NCBI RefSeq assembly: GCF_003287405.1
Contig: NZ_PRLD01000001.1
Span: forward strand, 186,001-250,000
Direction: 5' to 3'
DNA: 64,000 bases
Source of the DNA: Faecalibacterium prausnitzii
GTDB lineage: Bacteria > Bacillota > Clostridia > Oscillospirales > Ruminococcaceae
Positions 33,611 through 42,289 of the stretch are shown piece by piece. A program made the translations under genes and the position numbers. Numbering within the stretch: the stretch's first letter is position 1; every line of letters begins with the position of its first letter. A model generated the notes under the pieces. It had not been told where the DNA came from and did not search any database. It saw only the letters and a program-made list of their open reading frames with translations.

Positions 33611-34072
33611 TCACACGACCTTTGCGAGAGCGGTTTTGGAGATCATCAAGTTTCCCAGTTCCACGGCCAGGAATGTGCCCACGAACAGGCCAGTGCTTGT
33701 TAACCAGAACGGTGCGCCGACCATCATAGACAGTTCCACGCCGATGAACAGAGCCACGGACAGGGAGAGGATGACTGCTTTCCACAGAATCCCCAGCCTT
33801 TTCCACGGTCCCCAGACCACCAGTGCGTATGCAGTCCCCTCAGCCAGCAGGCCAAAGAGCACATCGACCGGGCCGAAAGGACTCGTTGCATTTGCGATTG
33901 CAATCCCCAGCAGAACCGCCGGGGCGTACCGCTTATCCTTGAACGGGAGAGCGCACAGCATATTAGCCACCCGGAACTGGACGACTCCCCATGACAGCGG
34001 GTTCAGGGTGGTTAATGCGACATATAGAGCCGCGACAACTGCGGTCTGGCATAGGGCTTTGGTGTTTCTCAT
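33611..34072 (-). CDS. queT: QueT-family transporter S component (queuosine precursor uptake)
   Basis: 153 aa from ATG 34072, five to six hydrophobic segments. MRNTKALCQTAVVAALYVAL and NPLSWGVVQFRVANMLCALP plus KRYAPAVLLGIAIANATSPF are typical of QueT, the ECF-type membrane component for queuosine precursors. It lies at the end of the DpdA block, where it could bring 7-deazaguanine precursors into the cell for DNA modification. Confidence 0.85.
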   Translation of the reverse strand: MRNTKALCQTAVVAALYVALTTLNPLSWGVVQFRVANMLCALPFKDKRYAPAVLLGIAIANATSPFGPVDVLFGLLAEGTAYALVVWGPWKRLGILWKAVILSLSVALFIGVELSMMVGAPFWLTSTGLFVGTFLAVELGNLMISKTALAKVV

Positions 34073-34085
34073 ATTCCATGCCCCC

Positions 34086-34397
34086 TCATACCATAACGAC
34101 CACATTGCCGTGGGATGCGTCGTTCACCGCAGATTCGACCATGATCCAGCTGGGGTGCACATCCTCAGCAAGCTTCTTCTTCAGCTTGCTGGCTGCTTCC
34201 TCGATGACGAGATTTTCACCTTCCAGACATTCACGGATGAACTTGTCGATTTCGCAGTAGTCCGGAATAATCTCTGCCGGCTCCATGGTCACAGTAAATT
34301 CATTGGTGTAGTCTGTCTTTCCGATGGGGCAGAAGCACCGGCATTTCTGCTTATAGACGATTTTGCGCACGCCGTAGCGATTTTCAAACTTAGCCAT
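34086..34397 (-). CDS. QueF-like tunnel-fold protein
   Basis: 103 aa from ATG 34397 (AAAGGAG upstream). CRCFCPIGKTDYTNEFTVTM followed by IIPDYCEIDKFI lines up with the QueF pattern CPVTGQPDF...VESKSLKLY, including the Cys. It is shorter than bacterial QueF (about 150 aa) and lacks the exact ESK motif. With a DpdA-like gene two genes upstream, it may alter the 7-position of a deazaguanine base or its precursor. Assignment by motif only. Confidence 0.5.
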   Translation of the reverse strand: MAKFENRYGVRKIVYKQKCRCFCPIGKTDYTNEFTVTMEPAEIIPDYCEIDKFIRECLEGENLVIEEAASKLKKKLAEDVHPSWIMVESAVNDASHGNVVVMV

Positions 34398-35235
34398 TGT
34401 TTTCTTCTCCTTTCGGCTTCTGAACGATGAACAGCAGCTCTTTTGCCTCACGCGGGAACGGAATTGCCATAAAAGCTGTGAGGAATGCAGATGGGACATA
34501 GGCTTTCATACGGGTGTAGAAGTCCCGCAGCGCCGGTTCCTGCTTGGAATAGAACTCATCCATCTCCCGGACGCTAGTGACCAGACCAACCTCCTGCACG
34601 ATGTTGAATCCGATTTCGGCCAGCTTAGCTTTCAGTTCATCGTAGCCCCATTCATAGACATGAGCGCGGTACTGGGTCTGGTACCCATTGCCCGGGGTGT
34701 TCGGACAGGAGAGAAACATCTTTGCACCCGGCTTCATCGCCTTGTAGCATTCTGCAAGGCTTTTTGCGCCGTCCGTAGGGTGCATATGCTCAATGGCAGA
34801 GGTGTAAATCACAAAATCGGCAAACCCCGCCGGGATGACTTTCGACATCTCAGCAACGTTGCCCAGCTTCCAACCCACCCGGAACGGGTAGTAGGAAGTC
34901 AGATCTTTAGGTTCAAGGTTCTTTGCGGTTGCGCCGCGCATAGCCTCTTTGATGTTCGCTTTGCTGATGTCTACGCCGGTATAGGATGCAATATCCTTTG
35001 CGTAGTAGCGCAGCAGCGGGAGCATCAGAGAGCGGCCGCAGCACACATCCAGCACGTTCATGCCCTTTTTCGCCATGTGGGCGGCGGCAAGGTGCTGGAT
35101 ATAGTTCATTACGTCCAGATTAGTGAAGAAGCCGTCTCTGAACTGCATATAAAAATTCCGCATCTGGTAGGTGGTGCAGAGAATTTTTTCTCTGTCCATG
35201 CCATCCTCAACGCGGTATACGATATCTTTATCCAC
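34390..35235 (-). CDS. class I SAM-dependent methyltransferase
   Basis: 281 aa from GTG 35235, which overlaps the DpdA-like stop. SAM motif MNVLDVCCGRSLMLPLLRYY and YTGVDISKANIKEA, with FADFVIYTSAIEHMHPTDGA. Target unknown; within this block methylation of the deazaguanine base or its side chain is a reasonable guess. Confidence 0.75.
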   Translation of the reverse strand: MDKDIVYRVEDGMDREKILCTTYQMRNFYMQFRDGFFTNLDVMNYIQHLAAAHMAKKGMNVLDVCCGRSLMLPLLRYYAKDIASYTGVDISKANIKEAMRGATAKNLEPKDLTSYYPFRVGWKLGNVAEMSKVIPAGFADFVIYTSAIEHMHPTDGAKSLAECYKAMKPGAKMFLSCPNTPGNGYQTQYRAHVYEWGYDELKAKLAEIGFNIVQEVGLVTSVREMDEFYSKQEPALRDFYTRMKAYVPSAFLTAFMAIPFPREAKELLFIVQKPKGEENNG

Positions 35236-35977
35236 GCCATTTTCCTTTCGTATCAAGGTACTTCTGGTATTTGATCCACTCTTTCAGCGCATACTCTCGG
35301 CGAATCCGGTAGTCTGCGCCTATCATGCCCTTCGGGGGTCTGACCACAACCATTTCTGAGCCGTTGAAGTAGGACAAGCCGCCAAAATTGACCTGTGTAG
35401 TCCATGTGGTGCTGTCCACGCTATAAAAGCCAAAGTCAACCGCGTCCTTTTTGGTGTAGCCCAGACCGTGCACCCGCACCCCGCAGGCGTTCGCATACTG
35501 CACCAGCCGTTTGATGTAGCCGTACTCGCTGGGCTGAATGTGCTTGATTGCGAAGCCACCGATGCCGATATAGGGATAGTCCCTGCACAGGCTTTTAAAT
35601 TCGTCAAGGCCGCGGGAGCGATGCCAGACTGGAATGCTCTGCTTGCCCGTCTCAGCTTCAAGGCGGGCTCTCATGCGCTTTACGGCATCATAGCCTACGA
35701 TGATATCTACGTCCAACTCGAAGAAGTGCTGCACATCGTGGCGGTTGATGAAGTCGATATACCTGCTTAGGTACCCGTCCCAATCCACCGGCTTTGACGA
35801 AGCCTCTACCCCGTGCATAAACGTGAATGCCCCGCTGTCGAGCAGAAACATCTTCCATTTTGGCATTTCCTCGACCTGCCACGGCTTGATATAGAAAAAG
35901 CTCTCCAGAACGTACTCCGGCCTGTTTTCCCGCACAATCTTCTCCGACGGGAAGGTTCCCGCCAAACACAGCCTCAT
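35228..35977 (-). CDS. DpdA-like DNA-guanine transglycosylase
   Basis: 249 aa, TIM-barrel-like with tRNA-guanine-transglycosylase-type features: KMFLLDSGAFTFMHG, FFELDVDIIVGYDAVKRMR, YIGIGGFAIKH, HGLGYTKKDAVDFGFYSVDS. Phage DpdA proteins exchange guanine in DNA for a 7-deazaguanine precursor, protecting from restriction. It is short for the family and lacks an evident zinc site, as in phage forms. The neighbours (methyltransferase, QueF-like, QueT) support it. Confidence 0.7.
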   Translation of the reverse strand: MRLCLAGTFPSEKIVRENRPEYVLESFFYIKPWQVEEMPKWKMFLLDSGAFTFMHGVEASSKPVDWDGYLSRYIDFINRHDVQHFFELDVDIIVGYDAVKRMRARLEAETGKQSIPVWHRSRGLDEFKSLCRDYPYIGIGGFAIKHIQPSEYGYIKRLVQYANACGVRVHGLGYTKKDAVDFGFYSVDSTTWTTQVNFGGLSYFNGSEMVVVRPPKGMIGADYRIRREYALKEWIKYQKYLDTKGKWRG

Positions 35978-36561
35978 GTTTCAAACCATTCTCCGCAGTG
36001 CGGACATTGGATAAGCTTAGAGCCGCTCTGTTGCGCCGTAGCGGGCTGAAAGGGTGCAGGCTGTCCAGATTGCTGGCTTTCGGGGCCCGGGCCTGTATCG
36101 GCCGCTTTGGGCGGCTGTTGGACAGGCTCTGTGAAGAACTCCTCAAAATCGGAATCGTCCACATCCCGGAGCAGGCCATCAAGTTCCACTTCACTGAAGC
36201 CGGTGCTGCTCAGATCCACATCCAGCGCCTGCAGTGCATCCATTTCGGCGCGGAGCACATCATCATTCCAAGAGGATGCCTCTGCCACCTTGTTGTCTGC
36301 AATGCGGTATGCCTTAATCTGCGCGTCCGTCAGGTCATCGACCCGGATGCAGGGCACTTTGTCCATGCCCAGCCGTTTTGCGGCCTCATAGCGGGTGTGT
36401 CCGGCAATGATCGTGCCTTTTCCATCAATCAAGATGGGCACCCGGAATCCAAATTCCTTGATGCTTTGGGCTACCGGACCAACGGCTGCTTCGTTGTTTC
36501 TGGGGTTGTTCTCATAGGGATGGATCTGCGAAATCTCCTGATACACTACTTGCTGATTCAT
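35974..36561 (-). CDS. ParB/Srx-domain protein with C-terminal zinc motif
   Basis: 195 aa from ATG 36561. N-terminal ParB domain (QIHPYENNPRNNEAAVGPVA, PILIDGKGTIIAGHTRYEAA), a Gln/Pro-rich linker, and CPHCGEWFET at the end. Phage proteins of this type often act with DNA methylases or as nucleases; it begins the block that contains the DpdA-like gene. Confidence 0.8.
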   Translation of the reverse strand: MNQQVVYQEISQIHPYENNPRNNEAAVGPVAQSIKEFGFRVPILIDGKGTIIAGHTRYEAAKRLGMDKVPCIRVDDLTDAQIKAYRIADNKVAEASSWNDDVLRAEMDALQALDVDLSSTGFSEVELDGLLRDVDDSDFEEFFTEPVQQPPKAADTGPGPESQQSGQPAPFQPATAQQSGSKLIQCPHCGEWFET

Positions 36562-36648
36562 TTTTTCTCCCTTCTTTGCTTTTCCGCTGGCGTTGCGGAA
36601 CAAATTAGGGAGCGGCGGTATCTTTCCTCCTTTCTGGGCATAAAAATA

Positions 36649-36674
36649 CCCGTCCGGTGGCGAAACCGGGCGGG
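36649..36674 (-). terminator. terminator after the regulator at 36756
   Basis: CCCGTCCGGT pairs with ACCGGGCGGG (one G-T), followed on the minus strand by TATTTTTA. Marks the early/late boundary. Confidence 0.75.
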
Positions 36675-36755
36675 CAATGCGCTATGATTAGAATTTTACG
36701 GTATTATTGTACCACTTTTGCCGTGACGCGTCCATGACATCTTTTTGACATCGAG

Positions 36756-37322
36756 CTAAGACATTTCCAATGCGTCGATACCAAACATCAGCATTGAGAT
36801 TTTATCCACTGCTGCATCATGGTCACGGTAAACCTGCCGGGCGCTCACGTTTTCCTGCATCGCAATCTGCTCCACAGGCTTGGCGGTCTCGTCAATGTAC
36901 ATGGCCTTGATGATGCGCAGGCCCCGCTTCAGAGCTTCATTGTCGCTCTGGGCGCAGTAGGTTTCGTACAAGCCAAGCATTGCATCGATATGGCGAATCA
37001 TGATTTTAGTGCGCCGACAGCTGTTGCGGATGGATTCAACCGTAATGGCATTGTTCCGCTGGAGCATCATGTCCAGCAGTTCCAGTGCGGTTTCTTCCTC
37101 CTGACCATCATGTTCGCCAGCCTCGTCCGTATAGACCGCACCCGTGCAATGTTTTTTGAACATCCGATAGTTCTTCAGGAGCAACTTCGTGTTCCGCAAC
37201 CGGCGGTCACACCGGCCTGCGGCTTTACGGGCCTGCTCGGCCACAACTTCCTTTGCACCCTCGCGGGCAGCTTTGCGGGCAGTTTCTTCGATGAACGCCA
37301 TCATATCTTCCGGGATAGTCAT
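36756..37322 (-). CDS. probable late-gene transcription regulator (ArpU/RinA-like position)
   Basis: 188 aa from ATG 37322. Helical, Arg-rich, with a C-terminal HTH-like segment (VEQIAMQENVSARQVYRDHD). Proteins of this size and place, just upstream of the terminase/late block and followed by a terminator, are usually sigma-like late regulators (ArpU/RinA). The family match is from architecture. Confidence 0.6.
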   Translation of the reverse strand: MTIPEDMMAFIEETARKAAREGAKEVVAEQARKAAGRCDRRLRNTKLLLKNYRMFKKHCTGAVYTDEAGEHDGQEEETALELLDMMLQRNNAITVESIRNSCRRTKIMIRHIDAMLGLYETYCAQSDNEALKRGLRIIKAMYIDETAKPVEQIAMQENVSARQVYRDHDAAVDKISMLMFGIDALEMS

Positions 37323-37423
37323 TTTGCGCATCCTCCTGTTCTACGTTGCCAAAATCCATCAATTTAGGTATAATAGAGTTGCTTTTCTCGGGGGATTGCG
37401 CAAGCAGTCCTCTTTTTGTTTAC

Positions 37424-38143
37424 TCAAATGGCACTCATGCGACGAGAAATTTCACTCTGGCTCAAAACAGCCAGCGGCACACGCTTGATGCCCCGCTCTG
37501 CCGCCATCTTCGCAGACACAGCACTCATCACGCGAATCATATCTTCCACGTTCACTCCAGACGAATAGTACAGCTTTGGCGGGTGGCTCCCGCTCTGGAT
37601 GTCGTTCATTTCAAGTTCTTCCTGCAAGGCCTGTTCCACGCAGCGCTTCAGCCATTCCTCGGCGCAGTCCTCGCCGTCTGTCTTGACCCAGCCGATGTAC
37701 TGTCGATAGCCGTCTATGGCTTCTTTCTTCAACCGTGCAAGGCGCTCCTTGCCAAAGCCAAACGTCAGATGCACCGTCGCGGCCATAACCAGCCATGCGA
37801 TTTCGGCGCCCTCGTCCTGCGCCATACGAAGCCGTTCTTCCCTATAATTACGCGGAGCGCGATTCTGTGGCAGACGCACCGTGAAATCACAGATTCCCCT
37901 TAAAACGTCCCGCATAGCTTCAGTAGCCTTCCTCCGATTCCCAGAGTCAATTTTACTTTTGTGGCGGGCTTGAAATGCCCGCATCTCATTACAAGCCCGG
38001 GTCAGGCGCGTGGCTCCAATGCCTTCTTCCTGATGCATAGCCACCACCATGCACCAAGTAAAGATTTGTGCGGCCTTGTCCTGCTCATCGACACACTGCT
38101 GGCGAATGTCCTTCATCTGTTTTGCCATCTCCAATCTTTGCAT
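37424..38143 (-). CDS. 239-aa phage protein, unknown
   Basis: Helical, with conserved-looking blocks RGICDFTVRLPQNRAPRNYR and YYSSGVNVEDMIRVMSAVSA. Last gene before the late regulator. No known domain. Confidence 0.6.
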   Translation of the reverse strand: MQRLEMAKQMKDIRQQCVDEQDKAAQIFTWCMVVAMHQEEGIGATRLTRACNEMRAFQARHKSKIDSGNRRKATEAMRDVLRGICDFTVRLPQNRAPRNYREERLRMAQDEGAEIAWLVMAATVHLTFGFGKERLARLKKEAIDGYRQYIGWVKTDGEDCAEEWLKRCVEQALQEELEMNDIQSGSHPPKLYYSSGVNVEDMIRVMSAVSAKMAAERGIKRVPLAVLSQSEISRRMSAI

Positions 38144-38244
38144 CCGAAAATTTTTGCCAGGATTTTTTTGTACTTACTGCAATCCCAGTAGTTCTTGCAC
38201 CACCGACACTGACCATTGCACAGGAACGACAGATGTGCTTTCAT
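38113..38244 (-). CDS. 43-aa Cys/Trp-rich protein
   Basis: MKAHLSFLCNGQCRWCKNYW..., with four or five Cys (likely one zinc site). ATG 38244 has AAAGGAGGG upstream and overlaps the previous stop. Confidence 0.6.
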   Translation of the reverse strand: MKAHLSFLCNGQCRWCKNYWDCSKYKKILAKIFGCKDWRWQNR

Positions 38245-38393
38245 GTGCCCTCCTTTGCATTTTTGACCTTCGGTCCAGCCATGTGGCTTACAGCCCAAGA
38301 CCAACCTACCATAGGCAATGCAGCCACAATCAGGATAATTCCGGCCGCATCCACGACCATCGGGCTAAAGAAAATTTCACGAATCAGATTCAT
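38241..38393 (-). CDS. 50-aa single-span membrane protein
   Basis: MNLIREIFFSPMVVDAAGII... with a helix at residues 12-35. ATG 38393 is preceded by AAAGGAAAGG. Role unknown. Confidence 0.55.
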   Translation of the reverse strand: MNLIREIFFSPMVVDAAGIILIVAALPMVGWSWAVSHMAGPKVKNAKEGT

Positions 38394-38583
38394 TTTTCGT
38401 TTCCTTTCCTTTCTTGCAGCACCCCATGTAATACTCTGTAGGCTCCCAGTCAGAAAGAACGATTTCTCCGATTTTGTCGCACCAGCTGTCACCCTCTCCG
38501 ACGTACATACAATTGGGGCAAGCATCAGGATTACATGCCCTCTGCGGCCTGTCTTTTCGACCACAATGATGTTTCTTTGCCAT
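38377..38583 (-). CDS. 68-aa Cys-rich protein
   Basis: Seven cysteines, including CNPDACPNC and a CC pair (YYMGCCKKGKE). GGAGGATCCTG precedes the ATG. Likely a small zinc protein of the early region. Confidence 0.6.
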   Translation of the reverse strand: MAKKHHCGRKDRPQRACNPDACPNCMYVGEGDSWCDKIGEIVLSDWEPTEYYMGCCKKGKETKNESDS

Positions 38584-38651
38584 CAGGATCCTCCCCTACG
38601 CACCGGCTTCTTGCCGTTCCCAGCAAACTTTTCAGGCCGTTCATCGCTCAT
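38583..38651 (-). CDS. 22-aa coupled peptide
   Basis: Basic peptide (MSDERPEKFAGNGKKPVRRG...) overlapping both neighbours by ATGA/TGATG junctions. No ribosome site of its own, so translation would depend on coupling. Confidence 0.3.
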   Translation of the reverse strand: MSDERPEKFAGNGKKPVRRGGS

Positions 38652-38881
38652 GCCGCGGACCAGCACCCGTGCTCGTTGGTCATTCGGCATCTGGTAGGTG
38701 CAACCAGTCGCAGGTCATTCAGCACAGCGCGGGCAATTTCTGCCGTTTCGTACTGGCCCAGACGATATACCGCACCGCCGCCCGTAGGAACCGCCTTGAT
38801 TTCGTGTTCAGGGCTCACATACACGCTGGTGCACTGGGCAATGTTCGTGACAGAGTCCCATTTTTTGTTCATGACGTACAT
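38648..38881 (-). CDS. 77-aa phage protein
   Basis: ATG 38881 has GGAGG seven bases upstream. The sequence (YVSPEHEIKAVPTGGGAVYR, ARAVLNDLRLVAPTRCRMTN) has no known domain. Confidence 0.5.
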   Translation of the reverse strand: MYVMNKKWDSVTNIAQCTSVYVSPEHEIKAVPTGGGAVYRLGQYETAEIARAVLNDLRLVAPTRCRMTNEHGCWSAA

Positions 38882-39504
38882 TCTGCATCCTCCACATAGC
38901 ACCAACTTTGAGGCGGTCGGCTCAGCCTGTCAAGGTCAGTGCAGATACACCCGTCGTTTTCAAAACTGCCGTTTTTATTTTTCATTTTATCAGCATTTTT
39001 GCAGCGCCATTTTCCATCTGCATCAGCATACCTTTTGGCGCACGGGCACATAAAGTCACGAATCGGCCTAGGCACATCGTAAATTTTTAGTTCCGTGATA
39101 TGCCAACCGTAGCCGGGATGAATGCCGAGATATTCGGAAAGCTGTTCATCGGTCATGCAAGTGATAAGTTCTTCTCTCTTGGCGTTGCGTTCTTCATCGT
39201 TATTTTCCGGCAGGGTGTAAACCGGCAGATCCAGACTCGGAGCAGTGAAGTTAAACCCATTGCAGTCTCGGTCAATTTTATAAATTTCATCGCAGATAAA
39301 CTCGCCGATAACTCTGCTATCCATCTTCTGCACTCCAGCCCTGCGCGATTTCATAATCCAGCCATCATGACCGGTGCAATAGATATACACTTTGAACGGC
39401 GCCTCCAGCTTCGGGCAAGTTCTACGCACCTCTACGGTCTTCATTCCAGCCCAAATCAGCTTGCACCAGTTTGGCCGGATGCTCAGTAAAACAGCTTTAC
39501 TCAC
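38869..39504 (-). CDS. ASCH-domain-like protein
   Basis: 211 aa from GTG 39504 (GGGAGG upstream; the longer frame only overlaps the previous gene). LLSIRPNWCKLIWAGMKTVE and RVIGEFICDEIYKI are typical of ASCH domains, which bind RNA or nucleotides. A Cys-rich end (CPCAKRYADADGKWRCKNAD, CICTDLD) may bind zinc. Confidence 0.7.
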   Translation of the reverse strand: MSKAVLLSIRPNWCKLIWAGMKTVEVRRTCPKLEAPFKVYIYCTGHDGWIMKSRRAGVQKMDSRVIGEFICDEIYKIDRDCNGFNFTAPSLDLPVYTLPENNDEERNAKREELITCMTDEQLSEYLGIHPGYGWHITELKIYDVPRPIRDFMCPCAKRYADADGKWRCKNADKMKNKNGSFENDGCICTDLDRLSRPPQSWCYVEDAECTS

Positions 39505-40168
39505 TTTGCACCTCCCCGCCGTCCAGGTCGCCTTTGAGCTGTTCGAGCTTTTCGAGCACGATCTGCTGTACCTCTTCAGGCTTGCCGACGATCTCAACGA
39601 GCTGCGCCAGCATGATGTAAACATCCGCGATTTCTTCCCTGACGCTCTCGTGGGCGACCTTGATCTTCGCACCGTTGCGGTAGTTGAAGGTTACGGCCCG
39701 CTGGAGATTGCAGATCGCCTTCGTGAGCTCTGACATTTCCTTGATCGCCATCTGGAGCTGAGGGGCGGTGCCGTACCGATTGATCGCCCGCCGGATGGTA
39801 CTCAGACCGTAATTAGGAATGACCGGGATTCCTGCATCCTCGTACCATTTGAGTTTTTCCCGCAGGGTCGCGTAGGCCCACAAAATCGTGTAATGCTCTG
39901 CAATCAGTCCATCGATGCTCTGCTTTGGGTCATCGAAGAGGTGATCGGTCAGGCTTTCGGAGAGTTCCATATCGTTGCAGTTCAAATCGATGCTGCTGCC
40001 ATGGCCCTTGACGAGCTGCCGCGCGTACTCGGTCAGCGCTATTTCGGGTTGCCGCAGCCATACCCAGCCGTCCTCGCTGACGTCAGTAAAGTTGAGGGCA
40101 GTCTGAAAATTGTTCCCCGGGTTGTTGGTCGTCAGCCTCGGAACACTCTTAATCTTTTGCTTATCCAT
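39497..40168 (-). CDS. MazG-like domain protein
   Basis: 223 aa from ATG 40168. The C-terminal half (LQMAIKEMSELTKAICNLQR, REEIADVYIMLAQLVEIVG) carries the EExxE...ExxD pattern of MazG-type nucleotide pyrophosphohydrolases. The N-terminal half is unassigned. May alter nucleotide pools. Confidence 0.7.
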   Translation of the reverse strand: MDKQKIKSVPRLTTNNPGNNFQTALNFTDVSEDGWVWLRQPEIALTEYARQLVKGHGSSIDLNCNDMELSESLTDHLFDDPKQSIDGLIAEHYTILWAYATLREKLKWYEDAGIPVIPNYGLSTIRRAINRYGTAPQLQMAIKEMSELTKAICNLQRAVTFNYRNGAKIKVAHESVREEIADVYIMLAQLVEIVGKPEEVQQIVLEKLEQLKGDLDGGEVQSE

Positions 40169-40179
40169 TCTATACCTCC

Positions 40180-40707
40180 TCAAAAATCCCAGTCGTCGGG
40201 GACATATAAACGGCACTCTCCATCCCCGTTGTCGCTGGTCGGTTTATCAAACGGGCAGCCCGGGCAACCATTTCCGGTCGCCAAACGGCAACGGCAAAAC
40301 CCCATCAAATAACGGGCCATTTCCTCCGGACTCGTAATAGCATATTCAGGGTTGGTCTTCGCCTCCTCAGTTTCGAAGAAAAACTTAATCGGCTTTTCGT
40401 TTTCAATAATATTCCTGTAAGCTACGCCAATTTTATAAATATAGTTATCACGCAGCTTACGGGGAATCTCGGCAATATACCGGCGAAATGCTTCCAGGGA
40501 GTTTGCGCGCTTGTAGTGGTTGCACATCCGGCAGGCGGGCATAAGGTTTGAAATATCATCTGCCGCGCCATCTACTTCATCCCACACCCGCAACGGTCGG
40601 AAGTGATCTACTTGCATATCTTTGTAGGCAATCGCCCTGCCGCAATATGCGCAGCGACCTCCGTACTTCCGGTATACCGCCTCACGGGTTTTCTTATTGA
40701 TTGCCAT
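40180..40707 (-). CDS. HNH endonuclease
   Basis: 175 aa. HNH core: RCAYCGRAIAYKDMQVDHFR, then NLMPACRMCNHYKRANSLEA. Cys-rich end (FCRCRLATGNGCPGCPF). Not next to the terminase genes, so perhaps a homing or accessory nuclease. Confidence 0.85.
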   Translation of the reverse strand: MAINKKTREAVYRKYGGRCAYCGRAIAYKDMQVDHFRPLRVWDEVDGAADDISNLMPACRMCNHYKRANSLEAFRRYIAEIPRKLRDNYIYKIGVAYRNIIENEKPIKFFFETEEAKTNPEYAITSPEEMARYLMGFCRCRLATGNGCPGCPFDKPTSDNGDGECRLYVPDDWDF

Positions 40708-41173
40708 TCTGTGTCACTTCCTTCGGTGGCAAAGGCATCCAACCAACAACAGGCCGGTCAATCCGGTTGTTGTAAACCTCGTCCGGGTTGAAGTGGCGGT
40801 ATTCCCACCAGCCTTTCGGGATTTTGTAGTCGTCCCGCTCCTCGTCGTATGTCCCCCAATCGGGAAGGTCTTCCCAATACCATACGCTATCTTGTAAAAA
40901 AACGCTCCCGTCTTCATAGTGCGCCGTCGTTATTCCGTACCCGTCAATTTCGTTTCGGTACAGAATCAGCACTTCCGTCTCAACTTTCGGAGGATCCTTG
41001 TCGGGGTCGCGCCAGAAAGAAAGTAGCACTCCTTCCTGTGCAACAGGAAGTTTCTCGACCTTTTCCCGCGCTACCCGGAGAGTCGCAGAAACAACATCAT
41101 TCGCACTCGGCTTCTGAATCGTGTTATACTCCAGGCATTTCAATACGTCCTCACGATTGATGTACTCATCCAT
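40694..41173 (-). CDS. DUF551-containing protein
   Basis: 159 aa from ATG 41173. N-terminal YINREDVLKCLEYNTI; the C-terminal part with LSFWRDPDKDPP and PVVGWMPLPPKE is DUF551. Common phage accessory; function unknown. Confidence 0.75.
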   Translation of the reverse strand: MDEYINREDVLKCLEYNTIQKPSANDVVSATLRVAREKVEKLPVAQEGVLLSFWRDPDKDPPKVETEVLILYRNEIDGYGITTAHYEDGSVFLQDSVWYWEDLPDWGTYDEERDDYKIPKGWWEYRHFNPDEVYNNRIDRPVVGWMPLPPKEVTQNGNQ

Positions 41174-41417
41174 TGTCTTCCTCCTCATAAATGTCGAGCT
41201 TCATGTCCAGTGTGTACGGGGTGTCCACCGCGACGTCTGCGTCCGGGTCAAACTGTACGTCCAAGCTCCCATCTTTCAGCGAAATGGTGAGCACACAGTT
41301 ATTGAGCTTTGTCGTAAAGCTGTCACCATCGTTCAACTTCCCATGGTCAGCCGCGTACAGCTCCAGCGCCGCTTTAATCGCTGCGTTCGACTGTTCCATC
41401 AATCCCTTTTCATTCAT
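41166..41417 (-). CDS. 83-aa phage protein
   Basis: Acidic; MNEKGLMEQSNAAIKAALEL followed by beta strands. Overlaps both neighbours. No known domain. Confidence 0.5.
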   Translation of the reverse strand: MNEKGLMEQSNAAIKAALELYAADHGKLNDGDSFTTKLNNCVLTISLKDGSLDVQFDPDADVAVDTPYTLDMKLDIYEEEDNG

Positions 41418-41595
41418 CTGAAATCACCTTCATCTTCACCACATTGAATTTTTCATACTCCGGGTAGCAAGCTCTAGCCATCGCCTTAGCCCGTACAGCA
41501 GCACGCTTAATGCCCTTTTCATCGACAACAACGCACGGCAGGAGTGCAGAGCCACGTTTCCCGGATGCAGCGATAAGCATCTCATACTTTGCCAT
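41410..41595 (-). CDS. 61-aa basic phage protein
   Basis: MAKYEMLIAASGKRGSALLP..., ending VVKMKVISDE. No known domain; operon position suggests an early accessory. Confidence 0.5.
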   Translation of the reverse strand: MAKYEMLIAASGKRGSALLPCVVVDEKGIKRAAVRAKAMARACYPEYEKFNVVKMKVISDE

Positions 41596-41728
41596 CGTCT
41601 CGTCCTTTCTCTGGTTTCGGCGGGTGCGCTTCGCTCTGGCGGTCTATATCACCATCCACGCAGCACGCCGCATAAATCAGAAGTGCAGCCATCACCGCCA
41701 GAACCACCAGCACAATCCAAAGCCACAT
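41582..41728 (-). CDS. 48-aa membrane peptide
   Basis: MWLWIVLVVLAVMAALLIYA gives one transmembrane helix, then a charged tail. GGGAGGG lies ten bases before the ATG. Overlaps the next gene by 14 bases. Confidence 0.55.
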   Translation of the reverse strand: MWLWIVLVVLAVMAALLIYAACCVDGDIDRQSEAHPPKPEKGRDDGKV

Positions 41729-41734
41729 TTTGCA

Positions 41735-42289
41735 TCACCCTCCCAGAAGATTTTTCATCATATACCCGGCCATAGCCTGTGCATATGCCTGTTTAGGAAC
41801 ATCCGCCGCACCATTCTCTTCCAGCAGCTCTTTGATGCTGTGTTCGCGTCCCGCGCCGTCAATGGCCCGAACTCTGGTACTGCCGCGATTGACCGTCACC
41901 GTTTTCTTATCGCGCGGGTGGATGCCGAACGGAAGCTGGAAACCTTTCTCAAACCCCCAGAGGTGATAGCAGTCGCAGACGTCCACCAGCCGGTCCTGCG
42001 TTGGGAACACTTCGACGGCAACTCGCTTCTCGCCGAACAGGTCGTTTTTAATTTCCATCTTGACGGCCCACGGGATATCCCCGCTGCCGTCACTCCGGCC
42101 AACGCCCTCTGCCGCCGTAATCGTGACGTGTTCGACCTTGCCCCATTCCGTGCGGAGCAAGCGAGACATCACGCTGTACTTCTGGTCTTCGCTGATCCAT
42201 GCCCGATCCATCTCCCTCATCCAGCCGTGATAAGGTACTCCCAGCTCTTCAGCTGCCTGTTTCGGGGTAATTGTTTCAGTCCATTTCAT
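41735..42289 (-). CDS. 184-aa phage protein (DUF7694-like)
   Basis: MKWTETITPKQAAEELGVPY, then MDRAWISEDQKYSVMSRLLR and EWGKVEHVTITAAEGVGRSD. The second block resembles the phage DUF7694 domain. The first may be a DNA-binding helix pair. Function unknown. Confidence 0.55.
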   Translation of the reverse strand: MKWTETITPKQAAEELGVPYHGWMREMDRAWISEDQKYSVMSRLLRTEWGKVEHVTITAAEGVGRSDGSGDIPWAVKMEIKNDLFGEKRVAVEVFPTQDRLVDVCDCYHLWGFEKGFQLPFGIHPRDKKTVTVNRGSTRVRAIDGAGREHSIKELLEENGAADVPKQAYAQAMAGYMMKNLLGG

